From: Neocallimastix lanati (nom. inval.)
Taxonomy: Eukaryota > Neocallimastigomycota > Neocallimastigomycetes > Neocallimastigales > Neocallimastigaceae
NCBI GenBank assembly: GCA_016946835.1
Contig: JACVTC010000168.1
Location: 276,863 to 340,862, forward strand
Length of the DNA: 64,000 bases
Direction of reading: 5' to 3'
In this document: positions 1-10,584 of the stretch, piece after piece
Layout: each line of letters starts with the position of its first letter
How positions within the stretch are numbered: the first letter of the stretch is position 1
Made by a program: the position numbers and the translations under genes
The notes under the pieces: generated by a model
Databases searched by the model: none
Told to the model about the DNA's origin: nothing
Seen by the model: the letters and a program-made list of their open reading frames with translations, nothing else

Positions 1-1550
1 TAATAATTATAGAATGAATTTAATATTGGAAATATAAATTTTATTTTATTATAAAATTTTTTTTAAATAAAAATATTTAATATTAGAATAATTAAAAATA
101 TTAAAATTTAATCAATAGTATTTTAAATTTGGTATTAACATAAAAAAGAATTGTTAAAATCTTAAATTATTATTTTAAGATTAAAATAAAAAATTACCGT
201 TGATATTTATTAAAACTTTATAGTTTTTATTTTATTATTATTAGGAATTATTAAGAAAAATAATAAGTATTATACTAAAATTAATTAATTTACCAGGTTA
301 GATCACAATGATTATTACAAAATTTTGGAATTCTATTTTATTTTAATATGAAATAAATTCGTTCATAAATTTTTATTTTTTATTATTTTAAATTTTAAAA
401 TTTAGGATAATGTTTTAATAGCATTAAATTTTTTTAATTAAATTATAATATTATTAGAAGTAAATATAATATTTATTTTAATATTGAAGTAAAAACAATC
501 TTTATAATAATAAAATTTATGTATAAAATTATTCCATTAAATAATATAATTATATCCCATAATTCATTAATAATTAATTTAAAAATTTAAGGAATAATAT
601 AAAAAATAATTTTATAAAATTGTTTCTTATTGTTTTGATAAAAGTCTCCGAACTTTTTTTTTATAATAAATATTATCTGTAATATTTAAATTTTAATATT
701 AGATAATTAGAAAAAAAAAAAAAAATACAATATTAAAATTTAATTATTCTTAGTATTAATAATATATAAAATTTAAAATTTAAAGATTAAATTTTAATAT
801 TTTTCAAGATCTTAATTATTAAATCTTTAAATTAAAAATGAAATTTTTATAATTTAATAAATTTTTTATTTCCCATTTAATATTTAATTCATTTTATTAT
901 TATTATTTTTAATATATTAATAATAATATTTCATAAATGAAATAGTTGACTTTTAAAAATATTTTAATATAAATATTTTAAATTTAAAATATTTTCCTTT
1001 GTTTCAATTCTAATAATTTTCATTATCAAATAAAATTATTAATATTAATTATAAAAATACAAAATAAATTAAATATTAAATATATTTTATTGTAATTATT
1101 TTTAGTATATTAAAATATTTTTTAATTATTAAACTTACAAGTAAAATTTCAAATTTAAAATATGTTTCGTTGTTTAAATTTGGTTTATTATTTCCATAAT
1201 ACTTATTATTATTAAATATTAATAATAATAATAATTACCGCTTATATTAAAAAATTGAAGAATTGATAATATTAATGTTTTATCATTTAATAATTTTAAT
1301 ACAATATCTTATTAAAAGATTTATTATCTATAATTTTAATTATAAAAATTTTAATCAATTACTACAGAAAAATATAAATATTAGAATAAGTCTCTTCTTT
1401 TTTTGTAAATAAATTATTAATAAATATTATTTGTATTATAAAAAAAATAAAATAATTACAATATTGTAATTAAATTAATAGTAAGAAAAGATTATATAAT
1501 ATTATTATAATTAATATTTATAAATATTAATAAAAATTTTAGTAAAAAAA
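1..1550 (+). repeat. Duplicated upstream block of pectate lyase copy 1
   Basis: A+T-rich noncoding DNA with no convincing gene. It aligns by eye, with scattered substitutions and small indels, with about 50400-52003, the block upstream of the pseudogene copy 11. For example the run TTTACCAGGTTAGATCACAA near 290 matches TTTACTAGGTTAGATAACAA near 50700. The last 600 bp are also similar to the upstream regions of the other copies. The homology starts at the window edge, so the block probably continues to the left. Confidence 0.8.
1456..1530 (+). promoter_or_regulatory. Putative proximal promoter of pectate lyase copy 1
   Basis: It holds two perfect palindromes: TTACAATATTGTAA (1456-1469) and TTAATATTTATAAATATTAA (1511-1530), the second ending 20 bp before the ATG. 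In most other copies the first is a hairpin with arms TTACAATTA/TAATTGTAA and a 6-nt loop; copy 1 has lost the middle. The second is kept exactly in eight of eleven copies and with one mismatch in three. A promoter role is inferred from position and conservation; in such A+T-rich DNA a TATA-like function is as likely as protein binding. Confidence 0.45.
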
Positions 1551-2345
1551 ATGAAGTTATCTGGTGTTTTATCTTGTTTGGTTATGGCTTCTTTAGCCAT
1601 TGCTGCTCCTTTAGAAGAAAGTTCAGTTTTAGAAAAAAGAGCTTCTTGGCCTACCCCTAAGAAAACTATTAGTAATAAGGCTCCTATCTATGTTAAGGCG
1701 GGTCAAACCTTTGATGGTTTTAAGAAAAATAATAATCAATGGGTAAGATATGATCGTGGTCAAAAGGGTCTCGGTGATTGTACCAAAATTGAAGGTGGTA
1801 CCAAGGATGCTGTTTTCATTTTAGAAAAGGGAGCCACCTTAAAGAATGTCATTCTCGGTGCCAATTCTAAGGAACATGTTCATTGTATTAGTGATGGTTG
1901 TACGGTTGAAAATGTATGGTGGGAGGATGTTTGTGAAGATGCTTTAACTTTCGAAAAGAGTACCAATCCTAATGCCAAATTCTATGTTAAGGGAGGAGGT
2001 GCCAAGAATGGAAGTGATAAAATTATTCAACATAATTCAGCCGGAACAGTTTACATTTCAAACTTTGATGTTCGTAATTCCGGAAAACTTTATCGTGCTT
2101 GTGGTAATTGTAAGAGTGGCTATCAAGGTAAACGTGCAGTAGTCATGACTAATGTTACAGCTACTAATGTCAATACACTTATTGGAATCAATAGGAATTT
2201 TGGAGATACGGCCACGTTAAAGAATGTTAAAGTCAACAATGGACATGTTTGTCAACTCTTCCAAGGTAACAAAAATGGCAAAGAACCAACTAAACTTGAA
2301 AGAAAATGTGAATCCAATAATATTTCTTCTTGTGTCTGTAAATAA
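1551..2345 (+). CDS. Secreted pectate lyase, family PL3 (copy 1)
   Basis: 264-residue intronless extracellular enzyme expected to cleave de-esterified polygalacturonate by Ca2+-dependent beta-elimination. Residues 1-19 form a signal peptide (basic start, hydrophobic core, AIAA). A Kex2-type KR at 29-30 should release a mature chain from A31. The rest fits the PL3 beta-helix (Pfam Pectate_lyase, PF03211): NVWWEDVCEDA at 121-131 (acidic Ca2+ site with E125 and D126), SDKIIQHN at 155-162, and GKLYRACGNC at 178-187, where K179 and R182 match the basic residues implicated in PL3 catalysis. Ten cysteines lie in the mature part, three of them at the C-terminus. Sequons include N153-G-S and N201-V-T. 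There is no dockerin or binding module. Copy-specific residues are P36, I211, R215, V228, N230 and Q238. The start is fixed by the signal peptide and a poly-A leader. It most resembles pseudogene copy 11 (shared TPKK and synonymous sites). Confidence 0.93.
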   Translation: MKLSGVLSCLVMASLAIAAPLEESSVLEKRASWPTPKKTISNKAPIYVKAGQTFDGFKKNNNQWVRYDRGQKGLGDCTKIEGGTKDAVFILEKGATLKNVILGANSKEHVHCISDGCTVENVWWEDVCEDALTFEKSTNPNAKFYVKGGGAKNGSDKIIQHNSAGTVYISNFDVRNSGKLYRACGNCKSGYQGKRAVVMTNVTATNVNTLIGINRNFGDTATLKNVKVNNGHVCQLFQGNKNGKEPTKLERKCESNNISSCVCK

Positions 2346-2822
2346 GCTAATCAAATTAATAAATAAAAAATATTATTTTTTAAATATAAATTTAATATTT
2401 TAAATACTATATAAAGTTGTTTATAACTTAAATAGAATAAATTTAATTACATAAAAATTAATTGAAGTTAAATATTATAATATTAAAAAATAATTAAAAA
2501 TTCTTATTTTGAAAAATTATATTTTATAAAATTTATTATTTTTAATGTACAATAACTTTTATAAATAAATAAAATGCTAAAAAAAATAATACTTAATAAA
2601 ATTAAATAAAGGATTAATAATGAAAATTAAAATAATAAATAAATATTTTCAATGAAATTAAATTTTTTAATATTAAAATTAAAATGTTTTATTATTATAT
2701 GATATATTTAAATATTTTTAAAATATACCATGATATTTATTTAATTTTAATATTATATATATATAATTTTAAAATATATTTATGAAAGAAAATAATTTTT
2801 ATTAATAAATTTTTATTATAAT

Positions 2823-2980
2823 AAAATATTATTATAACAATAATTTAAATTAAGAAAATATTATTATAACAATAATTTAAATTAAGAAAATATTATTATA
2901 ACAATAATTTAAATTAAGAAAATATTATTATAACAATAATTTAAATTAAGAAAATATTATTATAAAAATAATTTAAATTA
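2823..2980 (+). repeat. 32-bp tandem repeat, about five copies
   Basis: Four perfect 32-bp units start at 2823, 2855, 2887 and 2919, and a fifth, partial and slightly changed unit runs to about 2980. Each contains ATTATAACAATAATTTAAAT. The array then runs into TTATTATTATCTTAATTTAA, which is nearly the reverse complement of the unit's end, so the terminus can fold back. I did not see this multi-copy array in the other spacers; they have one or no copy of the motif. Confidence 0.9.
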
Positions 2981-4121
2981 TTATTATCTTAATTTAAATA
3001 AAATATTTGAATATATAAAAAATTTTTAATTGTAAAATAAAAATTAATCAGTATAAAACAGTATTACTTAAAGAGTTAATATTACGAACTAACAATAATT
3101 ATATTTATTATCACTTTTCTTTTTTTTTTAAATAAATAATATTATTTGAAATTTATATAATTATTTTTAAATAAATAAGAGATACTAATATTAATAATAA
3201 TAGTAATGATAATGGTAATATTATTATTTATTTAAATATTATTATAACTATTATTAATATTGTTATTACAATTAATATTATTACTAAAAATATTAAAATA
3301 AGTATAAGTTTAATATTAAAACTTCATTGGAAATAAATATATTATTAAATGGAATAATTTCATTAGTATAAAAATTGTTTTGATATTAAAATTTATTGAT
3401 ACTAGTAATACTAAATAATAATTTATAAATTTTAGAAATAATAAAAAAAGCAGTTATAAATTTGTTTCCCACTGTTTTTTTTTAAAAAAAATAAAAAAAA
3501 AAAAAAAATTTTTTAATATTATATTATATATTTATTATTGATTATTTTTTATAGTTTATTTAATTTATTATAGTATTATTTAATTTAGTTCTTATAATAT
3601 TCCATCAAATGATAAAATAAACAAATATAAATTCTTAATAATTATTAACAGTAATATTAAAATTTTAATATAATAATTGATTAAAAAATAAAATATAAAA
3701 AAAAAATAACCTATTGTAAAATACGAAAATATATTATTATTATGATAAATGAAAAATTTAATTATATGAATTATTATTTTTAGTAAATTAAATTAATATT
3801 TCATAAATGAAATTAATAAACTTTTTTTAAAATAATTTAATAGTATTATTTTAAATTTAAAATATTTTCCATTGTTTCAATTATAATAATTTTTATTATT
3901 AAATATAATTATTAATTTTAATTATAAAATTATAAAATTAAAAAATTTATAATATTAACATTTTATCATTAATAATACTGATTAAAAAATTAATTTTTAT
4001 AATTTTACTAGTAATAATTTTATTCAATTAATACAAAAAAATATAAATAATGGAATAAATCTCTTCTTTTTTATTAATTATTAATAAATATTATTTTGTA
4101 TTATAAAAAAAAATAAAATAA

Positions 4122-4215
4122 TTACAATTAAATAAATAATTGTAATATTGTAATAAAATTAATATTAAGGAAAAGATTATATAATATTATTATATTTAAT
4201 ATTTATAAATATTAA
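4122..4215 (+). promoter_or_regulatory. Conserved upstream block of lyase copy 2
   Basis: Intact form of the shared promoter block: hairpin arms TTACAATTA/TAATTGTAA at 4122-4145, then AAAGATTATATAATATTATT, then the perfect palindrome TTAATATTTATAAATATTAA at 4196-4215. A regulatory role is inferred only from its conservation across the gene copies. Confidence 0.4.
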
Positions 4216-4241
4216 TAAATAAAAATTTTAGTAATAAAAAA

Positions 4242-5036
4242 ATGAAGTTATCTGGTATTTTATCTTGTTTGGTTATGGCTTCTTTAGCCATTGCCGCTCC
4301 TTTAGAAGAAAGTTCCGTTTTAGAAAAAAGAGCTTCTTGGCCTACCGCAAAGAAAACTATTAGTAATAAGGCTCCTATCTATGTTAAGGCGGGTCAAACC
4401 TTCGATGGTTTTAAGAAAAATAATAATCAATGGGTAAGATATGATCGTGGTCAAAAGGGTCTCGGTGATTGTACCAAGATTGAAGGTGGTACCAAGGATG
4501 CTGTTTTCATTTTAGAAAAGGGAGCCACCTTAAAGAATGTCATTCTTGGTGCCAATTCTAAGGAACATGTTCATTGTATTAGTGATGGTTGTACGGTTGA
4601 AAATGTATGGTGGGAAGATGTTTGTGAAGATGCTTTAACTTTCGAAAAGAGTACCAATTCTAATGCTAAATTCTATGTTAAAGGAGGAGGTGCCAAGAAT
4701 GGAAGTGATAAAATTATTCAACATAATTCAGCCGGAACAGTTTACATTTCAAACTTTGATGTTCGTAATTCTGGTAAGCTTTATCGTGCCTGTGGTAATT
4801 GTAAAAGTGGCTATCAAGGTAAACGTGCAGTAGTCATGACTAATGTTACGGCAACTAATGTCAATACGCTTGTTGGAATCAATAAGAATTTTGGAGATAC
4901 CGCCACCTTAAAGAACGTTAAAGTCAATAATGGACATGTTTGTCAACTCTTCAAAGGTAACAAAAATGGTAAAGAACCAACTAAACTTGAAAGAAAATGT
5001 GAATCCAATAATATTTCTTCTTGTGTTTGTAAATAA
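4242..5036 (+). CDS. Secreted pectate lyase, family PL3 (copy 2)
   Basis: Second full-length copy (264 residues, no intron), differing from copy 1 at a handful of positions: I6, A36, S140 (STNSN instead of STNPN), V211, K215 and K238. All inferred active-site residues (D115, E125, D126, K157, K179, R182), the signal peptide and the KR site are present. Synonymous third-position changes are more frequent than replacements, which suggests purifying selection or conversion at the protein level. The 20-bp palindrome lies at 4196-4215, 26 bp before the ATG, and the TTACAATTA hairpin at 4122-4145. Confidence 0.93.
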   Translation: MKLSGILSCLVMASLAIAAPLEESSVLEKRASWPTAKKTISNKAPIYVKAGQTFDGFKKNNNQWVRYDRGQKGLGDCTKIEGGTKDAVFILEKGATLKNVILGANSKEHVHCISDGCTVENVWWEDVCEDALTFEKSTNSNAKFYVKGGGAKNGSDKIIQHNSAGTVYISNFDVRNSGKLYRACGNCKSGYQGKRAVVMTNVTATNVNTLVGINKNFGDTATLKNVKVNNGHVCQLFKGNKNGKEPTKLERKCESNNISSCVCK

Positions 5037-5800
5037 GATAATCAAATTAATAAATAAAAAATAATACTATTAATTATAAATAGAGATATTTTAAATTATA
5101 AATATAATATTTTAAATTATAGATATATTTATTTATAAAATAAATATAATAAATAATTATTATGAAATATATTGAAATTAAATATTATAAAATTTAAAAT
5201 AATAAATAAAAAAAAAATCTAATTTTGGATTATTTTTTTTTATTAAAATGTATTATAAAAATCAAAATCTTTAATGTAAAGTAAAAATTTTATATATAAT
5301 TATAATAATTAATAAAAACAATAATATAAATAAAATTGAAAAAACTATAAAAAAATAAATATTTATTTATAAATATTTTCTATGAAATTTAATATAATAA
5401 ATATTAATAAAATTACATATTTTAATAATCTAAAAATATACTAAAATATTTATTTAATTTTATTTTTATTAATATTATCTTTATTTCAAAATATTCATAA
5501 AAGAAAATTTTTCTTATAATTAAAATTTTATTATAATATTTATTTATTATTATCTCATTTTAAATACAATATTTAAAAAAACTTAAATTTTTAATAATAA
5601 AAATAAAAATTAATTCTTCTAAAATAATTATATTTAAGGAGTTAATATTATGAATAAGTAAAAATAATAATATTTATATTACTATTTATTTAAAAATTAA
5701 TATTATTATTAATATATTCTTTTTAAATAAATAATATTATATTAAATTATAATAATTATTTTTAAATAAATATGAAATACTAATATTAATAATAATAGTA
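5037..5800. repeat. Left part of the spacer between copies 2 and 3
   Basis: Noncoding A+T-rich DNA homologous to the spacer after copy 1. It ends at AATAATAATAGTA, where the LINE-type element begins. The same spacer sequence resumes after the element near 9400. Confidence 0.7.
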
Positions 5801-6840
5801 GTACCCAATGATATAGACTGTTTTTCCAGGTCCATGGAGGTGGATGGAAAAGGAATAGCCTATATCAGGTGAACTAATTACAGCTTTCTGTGATTCTGAT
5901 GGTAATCAATAATTATCCTTTCTAAAGTGGCTTCTAGTACAAAGAATGTAAATAGGAATACTGAAAGACTGTTGAAAGTGAACCTAATATTTTATATTGT
6001 TTTTAAACTGGATATGTAGTAACATTGGAGTTTTATAATTAATAATATCATATAGTTTCTACATTCTATCATTGTAATAAATCTATTGTATATTTTACTT
6101 TAGTATTATTTTGTATATATATTTTTCAATAGTATTATTTAAAACTCTCATGTAGCTATTGTAAAATGGAAAATGTTGTAGATTGATTCATTCCAAAGCT
6201 TGTGTTCAATACATTATTTTACGGATGAGAATCTTTTTATAGTCTTTCACTACTAACTTTTTTTTTTTCTTTACATTTATATTTTAGCTATTATATGATT
6301 ATTCAAAAGAAAATTTTTATGTTTTAAAGAGCTTTATTAATTGAAAAGAAAAACAATTATTCAAAAGATAAAAAGAATCGATTATTCATTTCAACAGAAT
6401 ATACAAGTATTTTATTTTACTTTTATATCTTTCAATTACTCTACAAAGAATTTATAACTTTCTAACCCTTGTGAAAAATTATAAATACTATTACAGCAAT
6501 ACTGGATAAAATAAATTCTTTACAAAATCATCAAGAACAATTATATATTTCATGCTTTCATATATTTAACACTAAGAAATTTTTTTTAATACTATTTAAT
6601 AGGAGTTTACTTTCTCATTTATTTTTTTTTTATTTTTATTTTATTATATATATATTAAAAAAAATTATCTACTTTTATTATTATTACAATTTTTTATTTT
6701 TTACTTCTTTTATTTTATTTTTTTTAATCTTTCTTCGAAATAGATAATACTTCTTCAAATACAGCAACTATACCTGTCTTACGGTGAGGCCTTCAATGAT
6801 TCGATATTCGGAATAAAGATTTCATTCTTATCTTTAATTC

Positions 6841-7170
6841 ATGATCCTTTTGAATATAAATATATCTTTTTCTGTAAGCATTACTTCTTTTTGGGGAGTT
6901 AAATGCACTCTTGGTAATATTTATGTTCCTACGTTCACTCATAAGGAAGAAAGAACGAACGCCTTTTCAGAAATGACTAAATGGATAAAGAAACATACTA
7001 ATACTCCTTCTATTCTTGTAGGTGACTTTAATATGTTTAAATCCCAATTAAAAAGTTTACTTAATAAATTATCTCATTAGTGGTTCGCTAAAAAAATTAA
7101 CGGGTCTTGATTTCACATGGGCTCGGGATGGTAGATTGTCTTGTATTGATCATGTTTTATTTAATGGTAA
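6841..7170 (+). pseudogene. LINE endonuclease (APE-like) remnant
   Basis: An open stretch at 6841-7080 encodes GNIYVPTFTHKEER and then SILVGDFNMF, matching the exonuclease-endonuclease-phosphatase fold (strand with GDFN). After a stop at 7078-7080 a shifted frame from 7103 encodes GLDFTWARDG and CIDHVLFN, the C-terminal motif of LINE endonucleases (D-H pair). The frame break shows this is dead. The ATG at 6841 is probably internal to a longer original ORF. Confidence 0.75.
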
Positions 7171-8000
7171 TATGAAGGAATACATTAATAAGGTATCTAT
7201 TTGTAGTATATATTTATGATATTTTCCGGCCACTTCCCTCTTATTCTTTCCTGTAAGAAAAGATGACTCAGAAGGTTTTCATGCCCTTACTCCCTCAGGA
7301 AGATTCAAATGGTCCCAACATAGGTGTAATGAAAAAGCAAAATAAATAGAAATATTCTCAAGTAACTACTTCTCAATTCTTCTTAATGAATTTGATGATA
7401 ATGAAAAGTTAAGTTCTAATGAAATGGTGAACAAATTATATAGAAAAGGGCTAATAAAGTTGGTGATAAAGTTCATGCTAGAGTTCATTGTGATCTTAAA
7501 GATTCAGCCTTCCACTTCCCTTATTATATCAAGAAACTTTCTCATGAAAAGCATATTGTATTTTATTAAATCAAAAAAATTTTCTTTAGGTCCTAATCTT
7601 GAAAACCTTGATGATTTTTTTAAATTTGCTTTGTGAAAATAAAAATAACATGGTAAAGTCAGGTCAGTTAAATTTTCTATTAAATCAAAACAATATCATC
7701 AGTCGATATAGAGAGTCTGTATGTAATGATTTTCGTAAACAGAAATGCTAGGAGTGCATGGTTAAAATTAAAGAAGCTATCTCACCCTATGTACTCTAAT
7801 TCTACTTCGTCAAGTGTTTTAAGGGACAAAGAGTGTAACTTTTTATTTTCTCATTCGGATCAATTTGAAATGATTTGTTGAACATTATAGTGATCTAGAT
7901 TCTGATGTTACTCAACATAATCTAGATAATGAATACTGGGTAAATTTATTTGGAATTAATCCTAATAATATTCTTACTATGGGATAATAATGATCCTATT
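7171..8000 (+). pseudogene. LINE ORF2 linker remnant
   Basis: Region between the endonuclease and reverse transcriptase remnants. Short open pieces (for example 7424-7636) belong to different frames and show lysine-, serine- and phenylalanine-rich peptides without a recognisable domain. It is taken as the decayed linker of the same ORF because of its position and base composition. Confidence 0.5.
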
Positions 8001-8700
8001 GCCATGAAGGAAATTCAAAACACTGTACTTGATTTGAAAAACAATAAAGCTCCTGGTCCCGATAGTATTCCGATTAAATTTTCTAAAGCCTTCTTTAGTG
8101 AATCTGATTTATTCGATAATTAAGACGCTTTTTTCAGATGTTCACTACTCTGATTGTGCTAAATGTTTACTTTCATTATTAAATACAAAATCTAGGATAG
8201 TGATTTCCCTGAAGAGTGGAATTCGGCTTCCATTATATCAATTCCAAAAAAAAAAAGGAGATCTTTCAGATTGCAATAATTATTGTAGTATTTCTCTTAT
8301 TAATGTTGGCCTAAAAATCATTTTAAAGATGGTTAAACCAGAACAATTTGGCTTTAGAAATAAAGAAGAATGTATCAGTTTATATATTATATTTCAATTT
8401 AGGAAGATTTGTCAAAGAAAAAAAATTTAAAGGAAATTTTAACTTATCTTGCGTTTCTTGATCTTTAAAAAAGCCTATGATTGGGTACCTAATTTTTAAT
8501 ACTTTGACCAAATTATATAATTTAGGCATTAGAGGTAATAATAATAACTCTTGTGGTAAAAAAAACGATTAACTTTGTTAAACTGATACATTACGAAGAT
8601 CCATCTTTCTTTTCATGGTAGTAGTAACAAATTACCTAAAACTGACAACTATACTTATCTTGGTATTCCTTTTTTGATGAATCTTTATCATTGAAACCTC
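8001..8700 (+). pseudogene. LINE reverse transcriptase remnant
   Basis: The frame at 8001-8120 encodes LKNNKAPGPDSIPIKF, the typical entry motif of non-LTR reverse transcriptases. Further fragments in other frames give QFGFRNKEEC (about 8342-8371), LAFLDL-stop-KKAYDWV (about 8450-8490, the finger/palm motif with the first catalytic Asp) and NYTYLGIPF (about 8650-8676, the thumb-proximal motif). Many stops and at least two frame shifts lie between them. No intact catalytic DD box was found. Confidence 0.8.
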
Positions 8701-9328
8701 TACAATTCAAATTAAACAGTTAAAATTTAAATGTCAAGTTAAATTCGTCCTTTTCGATTTCTTATTAATAAATCTATGCCTCTCCCATTAAAGAAATATG
8801 TTTTAATTTTCCTTTATTCTTAGTCTTGTTTTATAGTATAGTTCTCTCTTTGGTTCAAATAAGAGTAGATGTTCTAAGGATCAAAAAAAATTATTAAAAG
8901 AGGACTTTATTTGGAGTTATGGAGTTATGAATTTAAATCTCGTAATTCTTATGTTTCTTATGTTAATCTCTATGATATTACTTGTGAATTGAAAATACCT
9001 CCTCTTTCAGCTATCTATGCTATATCTCAATTACGCTGCTTTAGAAAATGGAAAAAAACTCATCATGTATTATTAATCAACTCACTAATAATATTCCTAC
9101 TATGTCACATCATTACTCATGGACTAAGGAATCAAGGACTTTAGATAAGAAAGAAATTATTACTCGCAAATAATGGATGTGGAGTTATTATCGATGAATG
9201 GGAAAAGTTAGAAACTATTGTTGCTAACGCACTTTTATAATTACTATAATATATAATAGTTTATTTTATGTATTTTTATTTTTTTCATTTAAATTATGTA
9301 ATTTTATTATTATAATAAATTAAATAAA

Positions 9329-9364
<36 letters not shown>

Positions 9365-9365
9365 T
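8701..9365 (+). pseudogene. LINE 3' region and ATT tail
   Basis: Decayed C-terminal coding sequence (for example PLPLKKYVL near 8780 and an open piece at 8911-9144 without a clear domain), followed by a short untranslated part and an ATT microsatellite at about 9330-9363, a common 3' end for LINE elements. Confidence 0.55.
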
Positions 9366-9405
9366 ATTTTTTTTAGACTTAGAGAAAAAATAATAATAAT
9401 AATAA

Positions 9406-10584
9406 CAGTAGTAATAATAATATTAATGATAATATTATTATTTATATTATATTTGCTATTATAATTATTGAAATATCTTATTACAATTAATATTATTACC
9501 GAGAATATTAAAGAGAGTTAGGGGTTAAATATTAAAATTTCTTGGGAAATAAAAATTTTATTCAATGGAATAATTTTATTAATATAAAAAAAAAAGTTTT
9601 GATATTTATATTAATTAAAATATTATAATTAATTTGAGTAACATCTTAAAAAAAAAAAAAAAATATTTATTAATACTAATAATACTATATAATAATTAAT
9701 AAATTTTAAAAAATAATAAACCTTAAAATTTGTTTCCCATGGTTTTAATAAAAAATAAATCCGAAATTTTTTAAATATTATATTATAAATTATTATTAAT
9801 TATTATTAATTATTTTTATAGTTAGAAATGATTAAATGATTTAATTTATTTTAATATTAATTAATTTATTTTAATATGATTTAATTTATTTCTTATAATT
9901 ATTCCATCTAATAATAAAATAGATATATAATTCTTAATAATTATTAACGGTAATATTAAAATTTTAATATATGAAGTTATTAAAATATAAAATATAAAAA
10001 AACATTAATCCATTGTAAAATACGAAAATATATTATTATAATATATGAAAAATTGAAAATTTTAATTATACGAATTATTATTTTTAGTAAATTAAATAAT
10101 ATTTCATAAATGAAATAAAAAACTTTTTTAAAAATACTTTAATATTAATATTTCAATAATATTTTTTTATATTTAAAATATTTTCCATTGTTTCAATTCT
10201 AATAATTTTTATTATTAAATATAATTTTTTATATTAATTATAAAATTATAAAATTTAAGAATTAATTATATTAACACTATAACATTTAATAATTTTTAGA
10301 ATAATACCAGATTAAAAAATTAATATCATTAATACTATTTGCAATAATTTTAAAATAATAATTTCAAAAAAAAAATATAAAAAATAGAATAAATCTCTTC
10401 TTTTTTGTAAATTATTAATCAATATTATTTTGTATTATAAAAAAAATAAAATAATTACAATTAAATAAATAATTGTAATATTGTAATAAAATTAATATTA
10501 AGAAAAAATTATATAATATTATTATAGTTAATATTTATAATTATTAATAAATAAAAACTTTAATAAAAAAACAAAAAAAAAAAA
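9406..10584. repeat. Right part of the spacer between copies 2 and 3
   Basis: Noncoding. It resumes the spacer homology interrupted by the LINE. The stretch 9480-9830 is also nearly repeated at 11690-12030 upstream of copy 4 (shared GAGAGTTAGGGGTTA and TTGAGTAACATCTT). The promoter-like palindrome is present in the variant form with one central mismatch at 10528-10547. Confidence 0.7.

Larger units (their letters stand above)
2346..4241. repeat. Spacer between lyase copies 1 and 2
   Basis: Noncoding, very A+T-rich. Its middle part (about 3050-3400) and its right part are shared with the other spacers of the array, and in reverse complement with the spacers on the - strand side. An AATAAATAAA polyadenylation-like run lies about 15 bp after the stop codon and recurs after the other copies. 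The only other distinct structure is the 32-bp tandem array at 2823-2980. Confidence 0.75.
5801..9405 (+). mobile_element. Degenerate non-LTR (LINE-type) retrotransposon
   Basis: About 3.6 kb of clearly less A+T-rich DNA inserted in a duplicated spacer. Reading left to right it has a 5' part with no recognisable frame (5801-6800), an APE-type endonuclease remnant (6841-7170), a reverse transcriptase remnant (8001-8700) and a 3' tail of ATT triplets (about 9330-9363). The order EN-RT and the simple-repeat tail are those of LINE elements. Frames are broken by many stops and shifts, so it is inactive. The uninterrupted equivalent of the target is seen near 3195-3215; GTAGTA-containing sequence on both sides may be part of a target-site duplication. 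Exact ends are uncertain by some tens of bases. Confidence 0.8.

Noticed and set aside
2823-2980. CRISPR-like regular repeat
   Set aside because: Units are directly adjacent with no unique spacers, and the DNA is eukaryotic. The same holds for 20412-20655 and 21365-21790.
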